Shown: positions 34,036 through 47,207, numbered from the stretch's first letter. The stretch: 64,000 bases of DNA from Manihot esculenta (GCF_001659605.2 NC_035166.2:20067225-20131224), one strand, 5' to 3'. Made by a program: numbers and translations. The notes: generated by a model from the letters alone, not told the origin.

Positions 34036-36290
34036 TGTAATACCCGGCTAGACTCCGGTATCGGAATTCCTACCGTCCGGTGGAATCTCGGATGTCGGAG
34101 ACCTCTAGAAGGGTAAAACCATGTTTTCTTAAAATGTTTTGATGTATTTTATGGTTTTTAATGAAAATAAATTCAAGTTTTGAGTGGAGAGAGCTTTGGA
34201 GACTTTGCCAGGTTCGGCCGCCGAAAGTCATGTTCGGCCGCCGAACGTGAGGAGGTTTTGGGAGCGCTTTAGGCCTCCGAAAGCCTTGTTTGAATCAGCC
34301 AAGGTTCGGCCGCCGAACCTCATGTTCGGCCGCCGAACTTGCATGCGCTGTGGGGGCACGTTAGGCCGCCGAAAGGTGGTAAGGACAGCCCTATAAAAGG
34401 ACCCCATGGCCGAAACGGGCAAGCTTTTCTTCCCGTTTTCGGCCAAGGTGAGTTCTCCACCGCCCCTCCTCTGTTTTGAGCTTCTCCCTTCGAGATTTCA
34501 TGTTTTTCTTATGAGTTTTCATCTTGTTTTGAAGATTTTCGAGTTTAAAGCAAGTTTTGGAGCTTTGAGGTTCAAGAACTCAAATCTCTCCCATCTCCGA
34601 GCTAGGGTCGTTCTCCTCTCGATCTACAAGAGGTAAGGGCCGATCTTGAGCTCACTACATGTTTTTAACAAGTTTTAAGTTGATTCTTGAAGTAGAAATG
34701 CATGTGTAGGGTTTTATGAGTTTTTGGATTTATGTTGGGTTATGGACAATGTATGTTGGATTTGTGTTGTTTGATGTGTTGTAGATGGGGTTTTAGTTGG
34801 TTTGAAGCCCCTAGGAGCTTGTATGCTTGAGTATGTGTGTTGTAGAATAGGATTATGCATGATTGGAAGTTTTGGAGGCGAATGTGCTTAGAGGAGCCAA
34901 GTTTCTGCCCTTTGGCAGAAACCAGGTTCGGCAGCCGAACATGGCTGGGGAGGCAAGCCTTTCGGCTGCCGAAGCCTGCCCCCGAAAAGAGACTTTCGTC
35001 TCTGTCTGGGACTTTCGGCCGCCGAAGGTGCCGCCGAACCTGCCTGGGTTTCGGCTCTGGAGGGACTTTCGGCCGCCGAAGGTGCCGCCGAAAGTGCCCT
35101 GTTCAGCCTTCCTTTGCATGATTTTGCATGATTGTTTTGAGGTGTTTTAGGGGGTTTTTGGGGGATGTTTTTAGAGTTATGTTCTAGTTGTTTGGTCCCT
35201 CATTTGAGTCCACCTGTGTAGGTTCGAACCCGAGGAACCGAGGACCCCAGCAGTGAGTTAGCTGCATCAGTCTTTGTCAGAGCTAGCCAAGAGGTGAGTA
35301 GAATAAACCTTTACGATTTAAAGCAAATAAATTATAAAGTTTTGAGCATGTTCATGCATCATGAATGCCATGCGATGAATTAGGTTGTTTGCATTAGAAA
35401 TCACGAATATGTTGCATTGCATTTATGATGTTGATGTGGATTGGTTATTGGATGACCCTTTAGTCCTCATATGATATGATGATGATACGGCATGGTATGG
35501 TATGGAAGTCCAGGTTGTACCCATTCTACGTCCCTGGCACTATGTAAGAGAAAGTCTAGGTTGTACCCATTCTACGTTCCTGACACATTGGAATGTTATG
35601 ATATGTTATGTTAAGAGAAAGACCGGTTGTACCCATTCTACGTCCCGGCACTTTGGAATGTAGAGGACTATTGGTGACAATACCATCCGAGATGTGATTT
35701 GTTGTGATGTGTTGCATTACATGATGGCATGAGATTTTAAATGTTTTATTATTCTACTCACTGGGCTCTTGTAGCTCACCCCTTTCCCTCATCCCCCAGG
35801 ATTGCAGGTACGGGCTAGACAGAGAAGTTAAGAAGAGTAAAGTCATATGTTTGTAATAGATAGAAAGTGGACATGATAAATTTTATAATGATGTAAAGTT
35901 GAATAGTCATGTTATGTATAATGATATTGAGGATTAGAAGTTGTGCTTGACCCTATGGATGTTGTTATCCCTTTTATTACATGGTCTTAGATGTTTTATC
36001 ATGTAGATGTAAACCAACTCAACACATGCTATGCCACCCATTGGGGGCATTGATGAGATCCCACAGAGGGGTCAAGGTTATGATTATGACTATGTTCAGT
36101 GCATGCACAGGTTGAGTTTGGCGTATGATAGACTGTATGAAAGAAAAGTTTTAATTTTTATGTATGTTGTTGATCATGTATGGGATTAAATAGGTTTACA
36201 GGTCACATGTCAGGCTTGCTACGGGTTCCGGCGGCCTTAAGCCGATCTGGATCCTAGCGCCGGTAGCGATCCGATTTTCGGGTCGTTACA
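34036..36290 (+). repeat. Element 2 3' LTR
   Basis: 2255 bp, TGTAATACCC to CGGGTCGTTACA, TATAAAAG at 34392-34399. Directly followed by the CCCTG duplication and Tat gag. Confidence 0.94.
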
Positions 36291-36295
36291 CCCTG

Positions 36296-38097
36296 AGTGT
36301 CTTCTGGGAAGAGATGACCGTTGGGGAATGCTTTGTTACTTGCATGACCTCGGCACTGCTACCTTCCCCGTCTCGGCCTCTTTTCCTTCCTCTCCTGCTC
36401 ATCCGTCCCCCAGTCCCTCCGAAAATCATATTGATGGTTCCACTGGAGCCATCATTCACTGGTCCTGCTCCTGTCCTCCTGGGTTTCTCTGCTGCGAGGT
36501 TCTGCTGAGGCCTTTCCCCCTCTGGTTTTTTCACAAAATTCCCGAGATGCCCCCTTTTTATCAGCCTTTCGATTTCGCTGATCAGCTGATAGCAATTGTT
36601 GGTGTCATGGCCGTGTGTACGATGATACTGACAGTATTTGTCAGGGTCTCTCTGGCTCGCTTCGGCCCTCATGGGTTTTGGCCATTGGAGGAACTCCTTG
36701 TTTTGGACTGCTATGAGCACTTCGGCTCTGGAGGCGTTGAGAGGGGTCAGGGTCTCTGGGACTCGCGGGGGGAATGGTCTTTGTTCTGGCACCCGAGGGG
36801 GGAATGGTCTCTGGTCCCTTCGGTCCCAGGGTTGTCTGTAGGTCTCAAGCCTTTTGCTATGCTTTTTCTCCTGCCTTTCCGGCCTCCTTTCTTCCGGAGC
36901 TTTTCCCTTATCAGCTGCTTCCTTAGCGAATCTGCTCGTCATCAAGGCATCATCCTACCTTATGTACTTTTCTGCCCTCTTCATCAGTTCTGCCAGCTAG
37001 GTCGGCGGTTTCCTGCTCAATGAGCCAAAGAACTCTGGGGAGGTCGTCCCTTTTTGCATGGCTTCTACAGCTCGATTTTCATCCAGCTTAGGGATCTGCA
37101 GGGCCTCCGTGTTAAAACGGGCTACGTACTCCCTCAACGGTTCATTTCTCCTCTGCTTGACTGTCTCCAGGTAGCTGGTTTTCCTGTCAGCCGGCACTCC
37201 AGCTATGAATCGACTGATGAAGACATTAGCCAAATCCCCAAAACTCCTGATACTCCCAGCTTCTAGGCTGTTGAACCACGTCCGTGCCGGCCCCGTGAGC
37301 GTAGTGAGGAATACCTTGCACATCAAGGCATCCGATAAGGTCTGCAGCTCCATGAAGGTTTTGTAGTTGAGGACGTGCTCCCTTGGGTTTCCAACTCCGT
37401 CTTACGCAGCCATAGGGGGCATCATGAACTTCTTGGGGATAGTTTCCTGCTGTACCCATCTCGAGAAAGGTGAGGACGCGGGTAAGAGGGCCTGCTTATG
37501 GTCCTTCGCCCCCAGCTCGGCTAGAAGCTGTTCTCTCATTCTCTATAGTTTCTGATCCACATTTTCTTCCTCTTGTCTGGGCTTCTTCTTTAGACGATAT
37601 TCCTCTTCCCACTCTTCATTTCTTGTCCTCTTAGTTGTTCTGGCTGAGTAACTCTCCGCCTCATCATTTTCTATCAGCTCCCTTACCCTCCTTCCATGGG
37701 TTCTAGCCTCCGGCTCTTCATCTACACCCGCCCTTCTACTTCTTTATCCCGTTTCTCTGCTGTTTGTTTGGGGGTGGTTAAAGGTAGGCTGGGGTTTGTT
37801 GGTTCGGGGTTCCTCCACCACAGGCAACACGTTCACTGGGGTATTGAGGCCTCTCTGCTGCATTATCTGTCCCAGCCAATGGGCGGTGTTTTGTAGTTGG
37901 AGGGCCATGGCTTGGAGGTCCTGGTTGGATAGAGTGGTTCCAGACACATTCCCTGCCGAGCCCGACGAGGGATTGAAATGGATTGGTGGTTGGTTATTTG
38001 GGATTGTGGGGCTAGAAAAAGAGAACTGTTGCCCCTCCTAGGCAGAGCTCAGGTCATTAAGGGTATTGGCAATGTTGTTTTCATTATGGTTGGCCAT
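36296..38097 (-). pseudogene. Tat gag, broken
   Basis: Starts at 38097 (MANHNENN) about 60 bp after the primer site. In-frame TAG at 38038-38040, further stops and frame breaks near 37744 and 36997. The capsid-like region is readable at 36997-37353 (PARTWFNSLEAGSI, FISRFIAG, LREYVARFN, pattern of the Retrotrans_gag family). After it comes a charged region with an imperfect repeat (QRPFPPRVPE twice) and the knuckle-like CQYHRTHGHDTNNCYQL near 36570-36620. The C-terminus is cut by element 2. Gag would form the particle shell; this copy is inactive. Confidence 0.88.
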
Positions 38098-38155
38098 TGT
38101 GGATCTCAGTGGGTTTTGTAAGAGTGGAACTCCGGCGATGAAAAGATCTCCTTCG

Positions 38156-38173
38156 TTCCCACAGACGGCGCCA
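38156..38173 (-). promoter_or_regulatory. Tat primer-binding site
   Basis: TGGCGCCGTCTGTGGGAA on the minus strand, two bases after the LTR. The first nine bases match the 3' end of plant tRNA-Asp (TGGCGCCGT); the rest diverges, so the tRNA is uncertain. The first 15 bases are the same as in element 4. Confidence 0.75.
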
Positions 38174-38175
38174 AA

Positions 38176-38613
38176 TGATGATCTGAGATCCAGAGAAAAA
38201 TAGGGTTTACAAGGATTGAGTAAGTTTGGTCTGAGAGGAGGGTGCTCCTCTCCTTTTATTCTTTTCTTTTGTCGGCTAGTGAGGTCTAACGGCCCTGCCA
38301 CTATTGGGCCACATGTCTCTGCCATGCGGATACGTACGTACTGAAATATCAGACGTCTGTTCCATGCTAAACGGCCATTTAATTTTCCCTTGACACGCGT
38401 GTAACAGGTCTGCCTAACGTATGGGCCGGCTGCCCCTTATCACATTGGGCTTCAGAAACGAGCCAGGTGTGAAAGGACTAAGGCCCACGGGAGGTCCGAC
38501 TTCAAGGCTAGGTGGTCCAGGCCGGCTCGTCGAAGAGGTCCTATAACCTTTGGATCAGGGTTGCCATTATGAGTTAGGCCTTATACCGGGGTGATGAAAT
38601 CTAGCGGTCATCA
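38176..38613 (-). repeat. Tat 5' LTR
   Basis: 438-bp LTR, on the minus strand from TGATGACCGCTAGATTTC to GATCTCAGATCATCA. An AATAAAAGG TATA-like box lies at about 38255-38265. The outer flank is ATCTC (38614-38618); the partner duplication would be outside the window. The block near 38360-38384 resembles element 4's LTR. Confidence 0.82.
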
Positions 38614-40337
38614 ATCTCAAATATAGGATTGATTTGATTTGGATAAGTTAGTTTGGTGGGTTGTATCCAAACAGTTAACAACCTTATGTCTATGAGAAAG
38701 AAAATTGAATAGTGTTGTGTTTGCGCTTCGATGATGTTGCTATGTTCTTTTGATAAGGTCTGTCGTGACTTTAATTCTCTACCTTTTTTTTGAATGCAAA
38801 TGACACGTTCGTTCACATTTAATTAATGGGAGAGTTATTATTTAATTTTTATGATATAAAAAAATTTATTAATTAAATCATTGATATTAAAATTTATATT
38901 AATTTTTTTTAATATTTTATAAAATATATTAATTAATTTTATCAGTTAAATATTATAAAAAAATTTAAAATATTTATAATATAAAAGAAATAATTAGTTA
39001 ATTTTTTAAAAAATTAAGAGATTAACTAATAAATTTTTTAAAATTATAAAAATTAAATAATAAAATATTTAATAAAAAATTAGTGGAATAACTAATTAAT
39101 AAAGTTTTTAAAACATTATAAATATTTTAATATATTTTTTAAAATTAAGAGATTAATTAGTGAATTTTTTTATTATAAAAATTAAATAGTAATTTTTTAA
39201 ATTTATTAACACATTTAATGTTAAAATATGTATTAATAAATATAATGAAATTTTAAAGTTACATCAGCTTATAAGTTTAATATTTATAAGAAAAAATTTA
39301 TCCCAAGCTTTTCTGTTTTAATATTATAAGTTAAACTTATAAATCCAAAAATATTAAAAATAAACAGATTAATGAGTTTGCCGCCTATATCAGGCTGACA
39401 TTAACATTTTTCTTATTTGTTTGGCAGGTTATTGAGGTAGATAAATTCATCCCGTTTGACAACATTTTTTTTTTAATCCTTAGTTGATAATATTTTTCTT
39501 TCTAAGCCCTATTTGATAAAAAAAACCCTAATTCCACCTCATCATTTCTCTCCTATTGTGATTATTTCTTTCTTCTTTTTTTTTACTATGTTTACACAGA
39601 ATTTTAAAAGCCTCTTGAATTTGAGATACTCGATCCCTATTCTTAAATAGTATCTAAGAAATACTTTGAGCTACTCGGATTAAACCACTTTAGAGTATTA
39701 TAATTATTTTAATTGATTGATATGGTATTATTATTAAGATTGAAATTAAAAAGATCATGAAAAAAGCCGAACTAAATTTTTTAAAATTTTAATTTTTAAT
39801 TCTATTCTTCTAATTCTCAATCTCTATTATTTTAAAAAAGATAATAAAGCCTGTACAACGAAGCCCAATTATATTTTCTAATGCATAATCAATTACTTTT
39901 ATTTTTTGAGAAAAACAAATCAACTTATATGTGATATTTCGTAAATAAAATTTTTTAGATAATTCGGTTGACTATAAATTTAAAAAATATTGAAATAAAT
40001 TTTATTTATTTTTTTATAGAGATTCAATTATTTATGTTTTAAAAACATCTTAATGGATGAATATTAGGATTTCTAGTTTTACCTCCCTATTTATGGTTAT
40101 AGCAAGCCCCATTAATTACAATAAACTTACTCGCCAACTGGCAGAACTTTCCTAAAAGGGACGTTCCAATGGCGTAGGTTCAACGGTCTAATATTTAACG
40201 CTGATACCATTAGAGGACTCCTCAACTTGTCAGATACCGACATTGCCTTCTTCTCTTCTCTCCTCCCATGTATAAAAAAAATCATATTCTCTCTCTCCTC
40301 TCTCCATAGATCTCTACACTATTTCCTACATCTCCAA
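38614..40337. other. Intergenic, AT-rich, upstream of the first kinase gene
   Basis: About 1.7 kb, very AT-rich from 38820 to 39400 with many short A/T runs. No ORF or element with recognisable termini. A TATAAAAAAA at 40269-40278 probably serves the kinase gene. It lies downstream of the in-frame ATG at 40227, which argues against that codon as the start. Confidence 0.7.
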
Positions 40338-43300
40338 ATGAACCAAAGCTTCCAGTTCATACCCTTTTCTCCATTTATATATTTCTTTATCATCACTTCC
40401 TTTCTCCTACCCAGAAGGGCCATATGCACAAATCCCCAGTTCCTTGCCTGCAGCATCCCCAAATCTTGTGGCGATGGCCAAATCATATCCTTCCCATTTT
40501 ACATCCACGATCAGCAAGAATCTTTCTGTGGTTACCCTGGATTCAATCTCACTTGTCATAATCGCCGTCCAATTCTCAGACTACGTGGTAGTTATTATAT
40601 TATCCACCAAATCGACTACACGAGCCAGACTCTTCGTGTCTCAAACGCAGTGGTTTTCGACACAAACACCACTTGTGTTCCTCAATTCAGAAACTTATCT
40701 CTACTCGATGACCGGTTCAAGATATTCTCAAACCAGACAGACCTCTTCTTGCTCTCTCGTTGTAACTCAACATTGCTGGGAGGTGCAGCTAATAGTGTGC
40801 TTCTAAAGTACAAGGTTGATTGTAATGGTGAGAGAGAAACTGGTCCAACTTTATCGATATTTGACGGTGATCCACTTCTGGGTATTGCATCAGACGTGTG
40901 TGAAGATGAATTGGTTGTACCTGTGGATGTGGAAAGAGGAAAGAATGAAGGGATTGAAAGGATGATAAAACGAGGGTTCGTGTTGAAATGGACTGCAAGT
41001 AATTGCAGCATTTGTAAAAGCAGTGGAGGCAAATGCGGTTTTAATATCAGCACCTACCATTTCAAGTGTTTCTGCCCAGACAGGCCCCATGCTTGGGCTT
41101 GTCATCCTGATCGAGAAGATGCAGGTGAGTTGATTTTTTTCTTTTCTCAGTGTCCACACATTTATGGTAATATGGTTGCATCTCTGTAGATAAGATAAAG
41201 CAGTTCCTGTCTGGCTATGGATTGAGATCACTTGTTTGGCTTGCTTCCGATTTTTTTTTTTTTTCCTTTTAATGAAAATATCGTACAAAATAAATGTGCA
41301 TACTCTAACTATTAGATTTAAATCTCCGATATTAATTAATGACCATTGGCGACAGCGGTTGCCACTTGGGTAGAGTTGGCTCTGCCAGAAAGGGACTAGT
41401 ATGGCCGTCGTGCCCACCCTTCAAACTTCAAAGGTCAAAAATGGATCCGTCTAGGTGAGTCTCACCTTGGTAGGTCCTGTTTAAAATTTGGAACAAGTCA
41501 AAATTTTTTTAGCAAGTGATTGCGGGTTAGAGACTCGAACATGAGTTTGCTTAAACTATGTGCGTTAGACACTGTTCAAACAAGGTTAGCGGAATAAATC
41601 CAGTTAAACTTTATGGTTTTTAAGTTTTAAGTTAGCAAAATTCTTAAAATTGACAAAGTTAATCAAGTCTTTCCTTTACGTTATATTATAATTTAAAATT
41701 TCAAGGTGTTTTAGATTATATTAGTATGAAATTCGTAAATTTTTATAAAATTAATTAGTTTGTATCTATTTCAAAATTATATAAATTTATACTAATTTGT
41801 ATCTATTTTAAAATTATATAAAATTAACTAGTTTGTATCTATTTTAAAATTATAAATAAAATTTATTTATACTATTATTTAAAATAAATGCAAATGATAT
41901 ATTAAAAAAATTTAATACTTTCCATCTTTATTGCAATTTCAATCACCGTGAAAAAATATAGAGTTGATGTAAATTTTTTAATTATAAAAAATTTTAATTT
42001 TAATTTTTTATTTTTTATCAATAAAATTAATAACTATATAATTAAAATCGGGGCAAAGACGCGATGCCAACTAGTTAGAGGTATACAGAATTAGGTGAGC
42101 TAATTAGGAAGGATTTTTATGGGGTGGGTTTTTCTGTGGTGTGAAGTGAACGTACGTGTGAATAAGTCGGAAGTCAAATGCATTTCACGAAAGTTAGAGG
42201 GAATTGGGTGGACCGAAGCATGTTGAAAACATGCCCGTGGTATTAAATATCATAAATTTCAATTATATCCTAATAATTATATAAGATATTTTTGCCAACT
42301 GTGCATTTAATGTTTCCACTTCCATGCCTATTTAAATTGGAGAATGTATATATACACTTTCTGTTTCGTAATTTTTTAAAAAAATATTAAATTTTATTAA
42401 ATATTAAGATATATTTAATTAAAAAAGATAACGTTCACTTGTCCAAAATAAATCTCTCTCTTAGTATTTGATATTAACATCTCACTTCTTTAAATTCTAT
42501 TTTCAGGAAACAGCAACTTCAGAATGAAGTTAGGAGTGGGATTAGGTAAATGAACAGCAAAATTAGCTCTGCTCATGCTGCTGCTGCTTAACACACACTA
42601 GAAATTGTTAACAACTTTACTCTTATTTTTCAGGTGCGGGCATTGGAGCACTGGTCATATTATTGTTTCTTTACATTTTCCAAAGTTACCGTAAAAGAAA
42701 ACATGCTTCCTCTAACTTCCTGTCAACAAGTTCCTTTACTGATCGCTCCTCAAAATCAGACACAGAAAGGGGTGGCGTCTTCTTCGGCGTTCCCCTCTTC
42801 TCTTACACTGAACTTGAAGAAGCTACCAATAATTTTGACGGCAAAAAAGAGATCGGAGATGGAGGTTTTGGAACTGTATATTTTGGTAAGGAGATAAAGG
42901 AAAAAAAAAGAAAGAACAACTCACTTATGATAGATTTGAATGAGCTTATTTTGTTATGTTCTAACCAGGTAAGCTCCGAGATGGACGAGAGGTTGCAGTA
43001 AAGCGGCTGTATGAACACAATTATAGAAGGGTTGAACAGTTCATGAATGAAATCGAAATCCTTACACGCCTACGCCACAAAAATCTTGTCACCCTTTATG
43101 GATGCACTTCCCGTCGCAGCCGGGGGCTCCTGCTTGTGTATGAATACGTTCCCAATGGTACGGTGGCTGATCATCTCCATGGTACAATGTGTACGTCCAG
43201 TCCACTAACATGGCATATTCGACTGAGCATTGCAATCGAAACAGCTAGTGCTTTGGCTTACCTTCATGCTTCAGACATCATACATAGGGATGTCAAAACC

Positions 43301-43948
43301 GACAACATTCTCCTTGACAACAACTTCTGTGTGAAAGTTGCTGATTTTGGTCTCTCCAGGTTGCTTCCTAATGACGTTACTCATGTCTCCACTTCCCCTC
43401 AAGGGACCCCAGGATATGTTGATCCTGAATATCACCAATGCTACCGACTTACTGATAAGAGTGACGTCTACAGCTTTGGAGTTGTGTTAATTGAGCTCAT
43501 ATCTTCAATGCCTGCTATTGATATTAGCAGGCATCGACATGAGGTTAATTTGGCCAACTTAGCGATAAACAAGATTCAAAAATGTGAATTTGATGAGTTG
43601 ATAGATCCATCTTTTGGGTACAAGTCTGATGAAGAAGTTAAGAGAATGGCGATTGCAGTGGCTGAGTTAGCATTTCGATGTTTGCAACAGGACAAGGAAA
43701 TGAGACCCTCCATGGATGAGGTACTGGAAGAACTAAAGAGAATTGAGAGTGCTGCAGGTTTCAGGGAGAATCAAGATGAGATACACAATGATAATAAGCC
43801 ATTGAGGAATATGCTGCCACCACATTCACCACCAGCTGATTGCGAGGATGCTTCACTGTTGAAACTTATCCGACTGCCATCTTCACCAGATACAGTAACT
43901 GCTAAATGGGCGAGTAGTTGCTCCACTGCATCCAATGTCAGCGGTTAG
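40338..43948 (+). CDS. LRK10L: LRK10-like receptor kinase, copy 1
   Basis: Exons 40338-41124, 42507-42545, 42634-42885 and 42969-43948, all GT-AG and phase 1, giving 685 aa. A signal peptide (about residues 1-33) precedes a cysteine-rich GUB_WAK-type domain (CGDGQIISFPF ... CGYPGFNLTC) and a WAK-associated C-terminal module (CSICKSSGGKCG ... FKCFC), which in this family face the wall. One transmembrane helix is at about 270-296 (IGALVILLFLYIF). The kinase has the Gly loop IGDGGFGTVYFG (about 350), Lys371, HRD at 465-467 and DFG at 485: an active RD-type Ser/Thr kinase resembling Arabidopsis LRK10L1.2. Ligand unknown. Start chosen from the signal peptide and upstream TATA. Confidence 0.93.
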
Positions 43949-46562
43949 AATTTTATTTTTCTTTTCTATCTGCTGCTCAATTTTCAAGGTGGATGATGAG
44001 GGTATGATCAACGTTCAGTATCAAACGGAAACAAGTGGGACAATTGCTTCTCATTTTACTTTATTTTCCTGTTCATAGAGACCATCGTTAGGCTAATTCT
44101 CATTTGAGTGTAAATAGTAATTGAAGGTCCTAATTATATACCAATGTCCATATTCTGAATCCCATGTGATGAACCTTGGTTGTTATTAGGAACACAAAAG
44201 GAAAAATTGCTTTAGTGTTCTGAAGAACAACCTTGATATGATGCATCACCTTTCTTATTTCATGGAAAACTCTCCTGAGTATTACACCATCGGGTGATTA
44301 TAGAATTTTCCTTGTATAATTTGCTCTTTCTTCTTTTTTTTTTTTTAGAAAAAAAACTCAGACACAATATACAGTACGAGATAATCAACAATTATTTTTG
44401 TTCTCTTTTGGAGAAGTTAAGGAACACACATGTATATATGAATACTAACTTTAGGTGAACATATCTCACTTGATTTCCTTAGCCTCACCCTTCTTTTCGG
44501 AAATTTTGAGAAAGATGTGAAAAATAGTCAGCCATGCCTCAAAACTATGCCTTGGGATTATAGAGCCTTGACACTTGTAGGTTGAACCATTCCACAGGTT
44601 CCATTATATATAGGCTTTTTAAGTGTAATTGATTTCTGAAAGCTAGTTAATTTTTTTTAAATTAATATATTATAATAATATATTTATATTATATTAATTT
44701 AATAATACTATTTATAATATAATTTTTATAATAATATATTTTATTATTTTAACATATTAATATAATAATACAGATAATTAGTAGTGATTGGATACACGTT
44801 TTGATATAATATAAATATATTATTATAATATATTAATAAAAAATAAAATAAATAAAATGATCTTTAATGAAATAATTTTATTTTATTATTATTAAAAATA
44901 AATTGAGTTTTTTAATAATTTTACTATTGACTGCTCTTTTTGTTTTTTGGTATTGAATTAGCTAAATTATATTGTAGTAATGGAATTTAACTCATTGGTA
45001 TTGAGTGGTCTATAATTTACAAAGGTTGAAACTTATCAAGTTCTAATTATTTTTTTTCTATCAATTCTCATATTTTAAAAAATTAAAAAAAAATCAATTT
45101 GAAAGAAATAAATTTATACTAAAAAGTTGCATGATTTTTGTAAAAATTTAATTTATTCAATAAAATTTTTAATTATAAATCCAAAAACTTCCCCATTTAA
45201 ATTATATTTATTAATTTATAAATATGGGCAAAATATAAAAATAAAAACGTTCATTTTGCTTATCAGTTATTTCAGATTATATGATTCAAATGAATCTAGC
45301 GTTTTGAAAGACATTTGATAATTTTTTTTTATAAAACTCATTATAAAATGATTTTTTTCCATAAGAATCATACTAAAAACTCATTATAAAATGAGTTTTT
45401 TATATTTTTAAAATATAAAAATCATTATAAAACTCATTATAAAAGAATTCTCTCTAGAAAATCAGTAAAACATTGCTAAGTGATATCAGAGAGATTATAT
45501 TGATGACGAACTGCGCTTTAAATGGTTAGAAACTGTAAGAGAAAATAAATGTGAGAGGTTTCTTACGACAGCCACTTCGACCCGCAAGTAAATATCTTGA
45601 ATAGTTGAGAGAAAATAATAAATTATTTAGAGTTTTGGTGTATTAAAAAATATAGTACTTTTACCTTTATAATTCTTTTTCTTTTATATTTTAAGAGAGT
45701 GGAGACGAATATAAAATTTTCAATAATCCGATGATGAAGTGGCTGATTGTTTGATAAGAGATATCGTTAGTTAACTAATAAAGTATGATCTCGTAATTAC
45801 GGGTGTTATAAAAATTCGACTGATTGTATTTATTAATGATAATTTAGTGTCGAGACTCTCTCCGTTAATGAGTGGAGAGCGAGTTTTGGCGATAACATGA
45901 GTGCTAGTGTGTTTGAATTTTCCTTCCTCACAATGATTTACTTTTTTTTATTTGATCTTATCACGGTTCTGTCTTGATAGGTTGCATTTGTAATAATAAA
46001 AAATAATAAAAATAGAAAATTCTATTCTAAATAAATAAGAGAGAATTATAACGTTAGTTATGATTTCAAATTAAATTTTATTATTATTCTCTAGAATATT
46101 ATAACATTAATTACTCCTGATATTTATTTATTTATTTATTTTAGCATTCACCCTCATATATTTTTTATTTTGAATTTCCTCCAATTCATTTATATTCAAG
46201 AAAATTAGTAAGTTAATATATATGCAATAAAAAAAAATCTAAATTAGAATGCAGTTAACACAATAGATAGAAATAATTAAAACTTAAAAATTAAAAATTT
46301 ACTTTACAATAAATTATTGAAAAAAGTAATAAATTATGATGAAGAAGAAAAATAGTAATAAATTATGTAATTTTAAGTATTTTTGAAAAAAAAATAATTT
46401 TTTTTGTACACAATAAATTGGTGATTGAAATAATATCTTGAAGATATGAAAATTAGTCATAAAATTAATAAAATAACTATTCTTATGCACATATTATTTG
46501 AATATAAATTAAAATAGAAATATAATTAATACTCTTATTCAAATCAAAGATACAATACTTCA
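43949..46562. other. Intergenic, AT-rich
   Basis: Contains the likely 3' UTR of the first kinase gene and then AT-rich DNA with no convincing ORF. Near 45331-45450 the string ACTCATTATAAAA recurs three times. The more mixed stretch 45480-45930 may be an old transposon remnant, but I saw no termini. Ends at CTTCA, the target duplication of element 4. Confidence 0.7.
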
Positions 46563-47190
46563 TGATAACCTCCAGATCTTTCCTAGCCAGGAATAAGGTC
46601 GGGTCCAAAAGAAGGCCACAGGTTCAAAGCCCATCAGATCATACACTCGAGAGGCGGCTCGACTTCACGAGCCTGGACCGGCAACCCAGGATGATCCAGA
46701 TCAGATATGAGCACAAGCCCCATAAGAGAGTAGGCCCAATCACTCACCAGCCCTACCCGCATGCGCTCTAGAGAGCATTAAATGGCCGTTATGCATGGAG
46801 CAGGTGCCTGACACGCCCGTACGTACGGGCCTGAGTGACAAGAACAGGAAGCACTATATACTGGGGGGTCTTCTATTGCAAGGGGGTATCTTTTTCTTTT
46901 TCTTCTCCTGCCTGGACTCCATTTTTATTTTCTCTGCAACTCTTGTCTAAGGACACGACTCTTATTCAGGAAACCTGACTTGAACGTCGGAGGGTCTTCG
47001 CCGGGGCATCCCTGGTGGACCCCTGACCCCCTTTTCCCTTATTTTGCAGGTCCTTTCCTCAAAGAAAACATGGAGAGACCCATTTGACAGACCCATCAGA
47101 GAGCCCAAAAAGGAATCAGATCCATATAATAGGGGACGAGGGAGAACCAGATCTATCGGATATGGAGCCCAGGGAGATTTAGAGTTATCA
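46563..47190 (+). repeat. Element 4 5' LTR
   Basis: TGATAACCTCCAGATC to TTTAGAGTTATCA. TATATA at 46855-46860. The block ATTAAATGGCCGTT ... GCATGGAGCAG at 46777-46802 corresponds to one in the Tat LTR (minus strand near 38384-38360). Confidence 0.93.
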
Positions 47191-47192
47191 AA

Positions 47193-47207
47193 TGGCGCCG
47201 TCTGTGG
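47193..47207 (+). promoter_or_regulatory. Element 4 primer-binding site
   Basis: TGGCGCCGTCTGTGG, two bases after the 5' LTR. These 15 bases are identical to the start of the Tat primer site. Confidence 0.8.

Larger units (their letters stand above)
13956..36290 (+). mobile_element. Element 2: Tekay-type chromovirus split by later insertions
   Basis: Flanked by the duplication CCCTG (13951-13955 and 36291-36295) within the Tat gag/protease boundary. It contains a solo LTR in its 5' LTR and element 3 in its integrase. Without these it would be about 9.9 kb with one open gag-pol frame. Its LTRs (about 2260 and 2255 bp) differ by small repeat-mediated indels and a few substitutions, so it is younger than element 1 and older than element 3. 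Confidence 0.95.
2053..38613 (-). mobile_element. Old Tat-lineage Ty3/gypsy element, host of the nested insertions
   Basis: Reading on the minus strand, the pieces occur in the order 5' LTR, primer site, gag, protease, RT, RNase H, archaeal-type RNase H, antisense extra ORF. A second, archaeal-type RNase H is a hallmark of the plant Tat lineage. The RT motif YVDDMVVKS and the gag motif CxYHxxxGHDTxxC also fit that lineage. Elements 1 and 2 interrupt it at 4631-13509 and 13951-36295, each flanked by a 5-bp duplication. Removing element 1 leaves the protease and RT frames in phase. Integrase is missing, there are several nonsense codons, and the 3' LTR is not in the window. The element is dead. 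Confidence 0.88.

Noticed and set aside
36328..37023. 231-codon plus-strand ORF over the Tat gag
   Set aside because: It is the opposite strand of a recognisable gag with its zinc-knuckle-like motif and has no homology of its own that I recognise.
40227..40337. Upstream in-frame ATG of kinase copy 1
   Set aside because: It precedes the likely TATA box at 40269, and the later ATG gives a proper signal peptide.
42634..43001. ORFs running through the third exon of kinase copy 1 into the next intron
   Set aside because: The GT-AG junctions at 42885/42969 restore the kinase glycine loop and VAVK. The extensions are intron translation.
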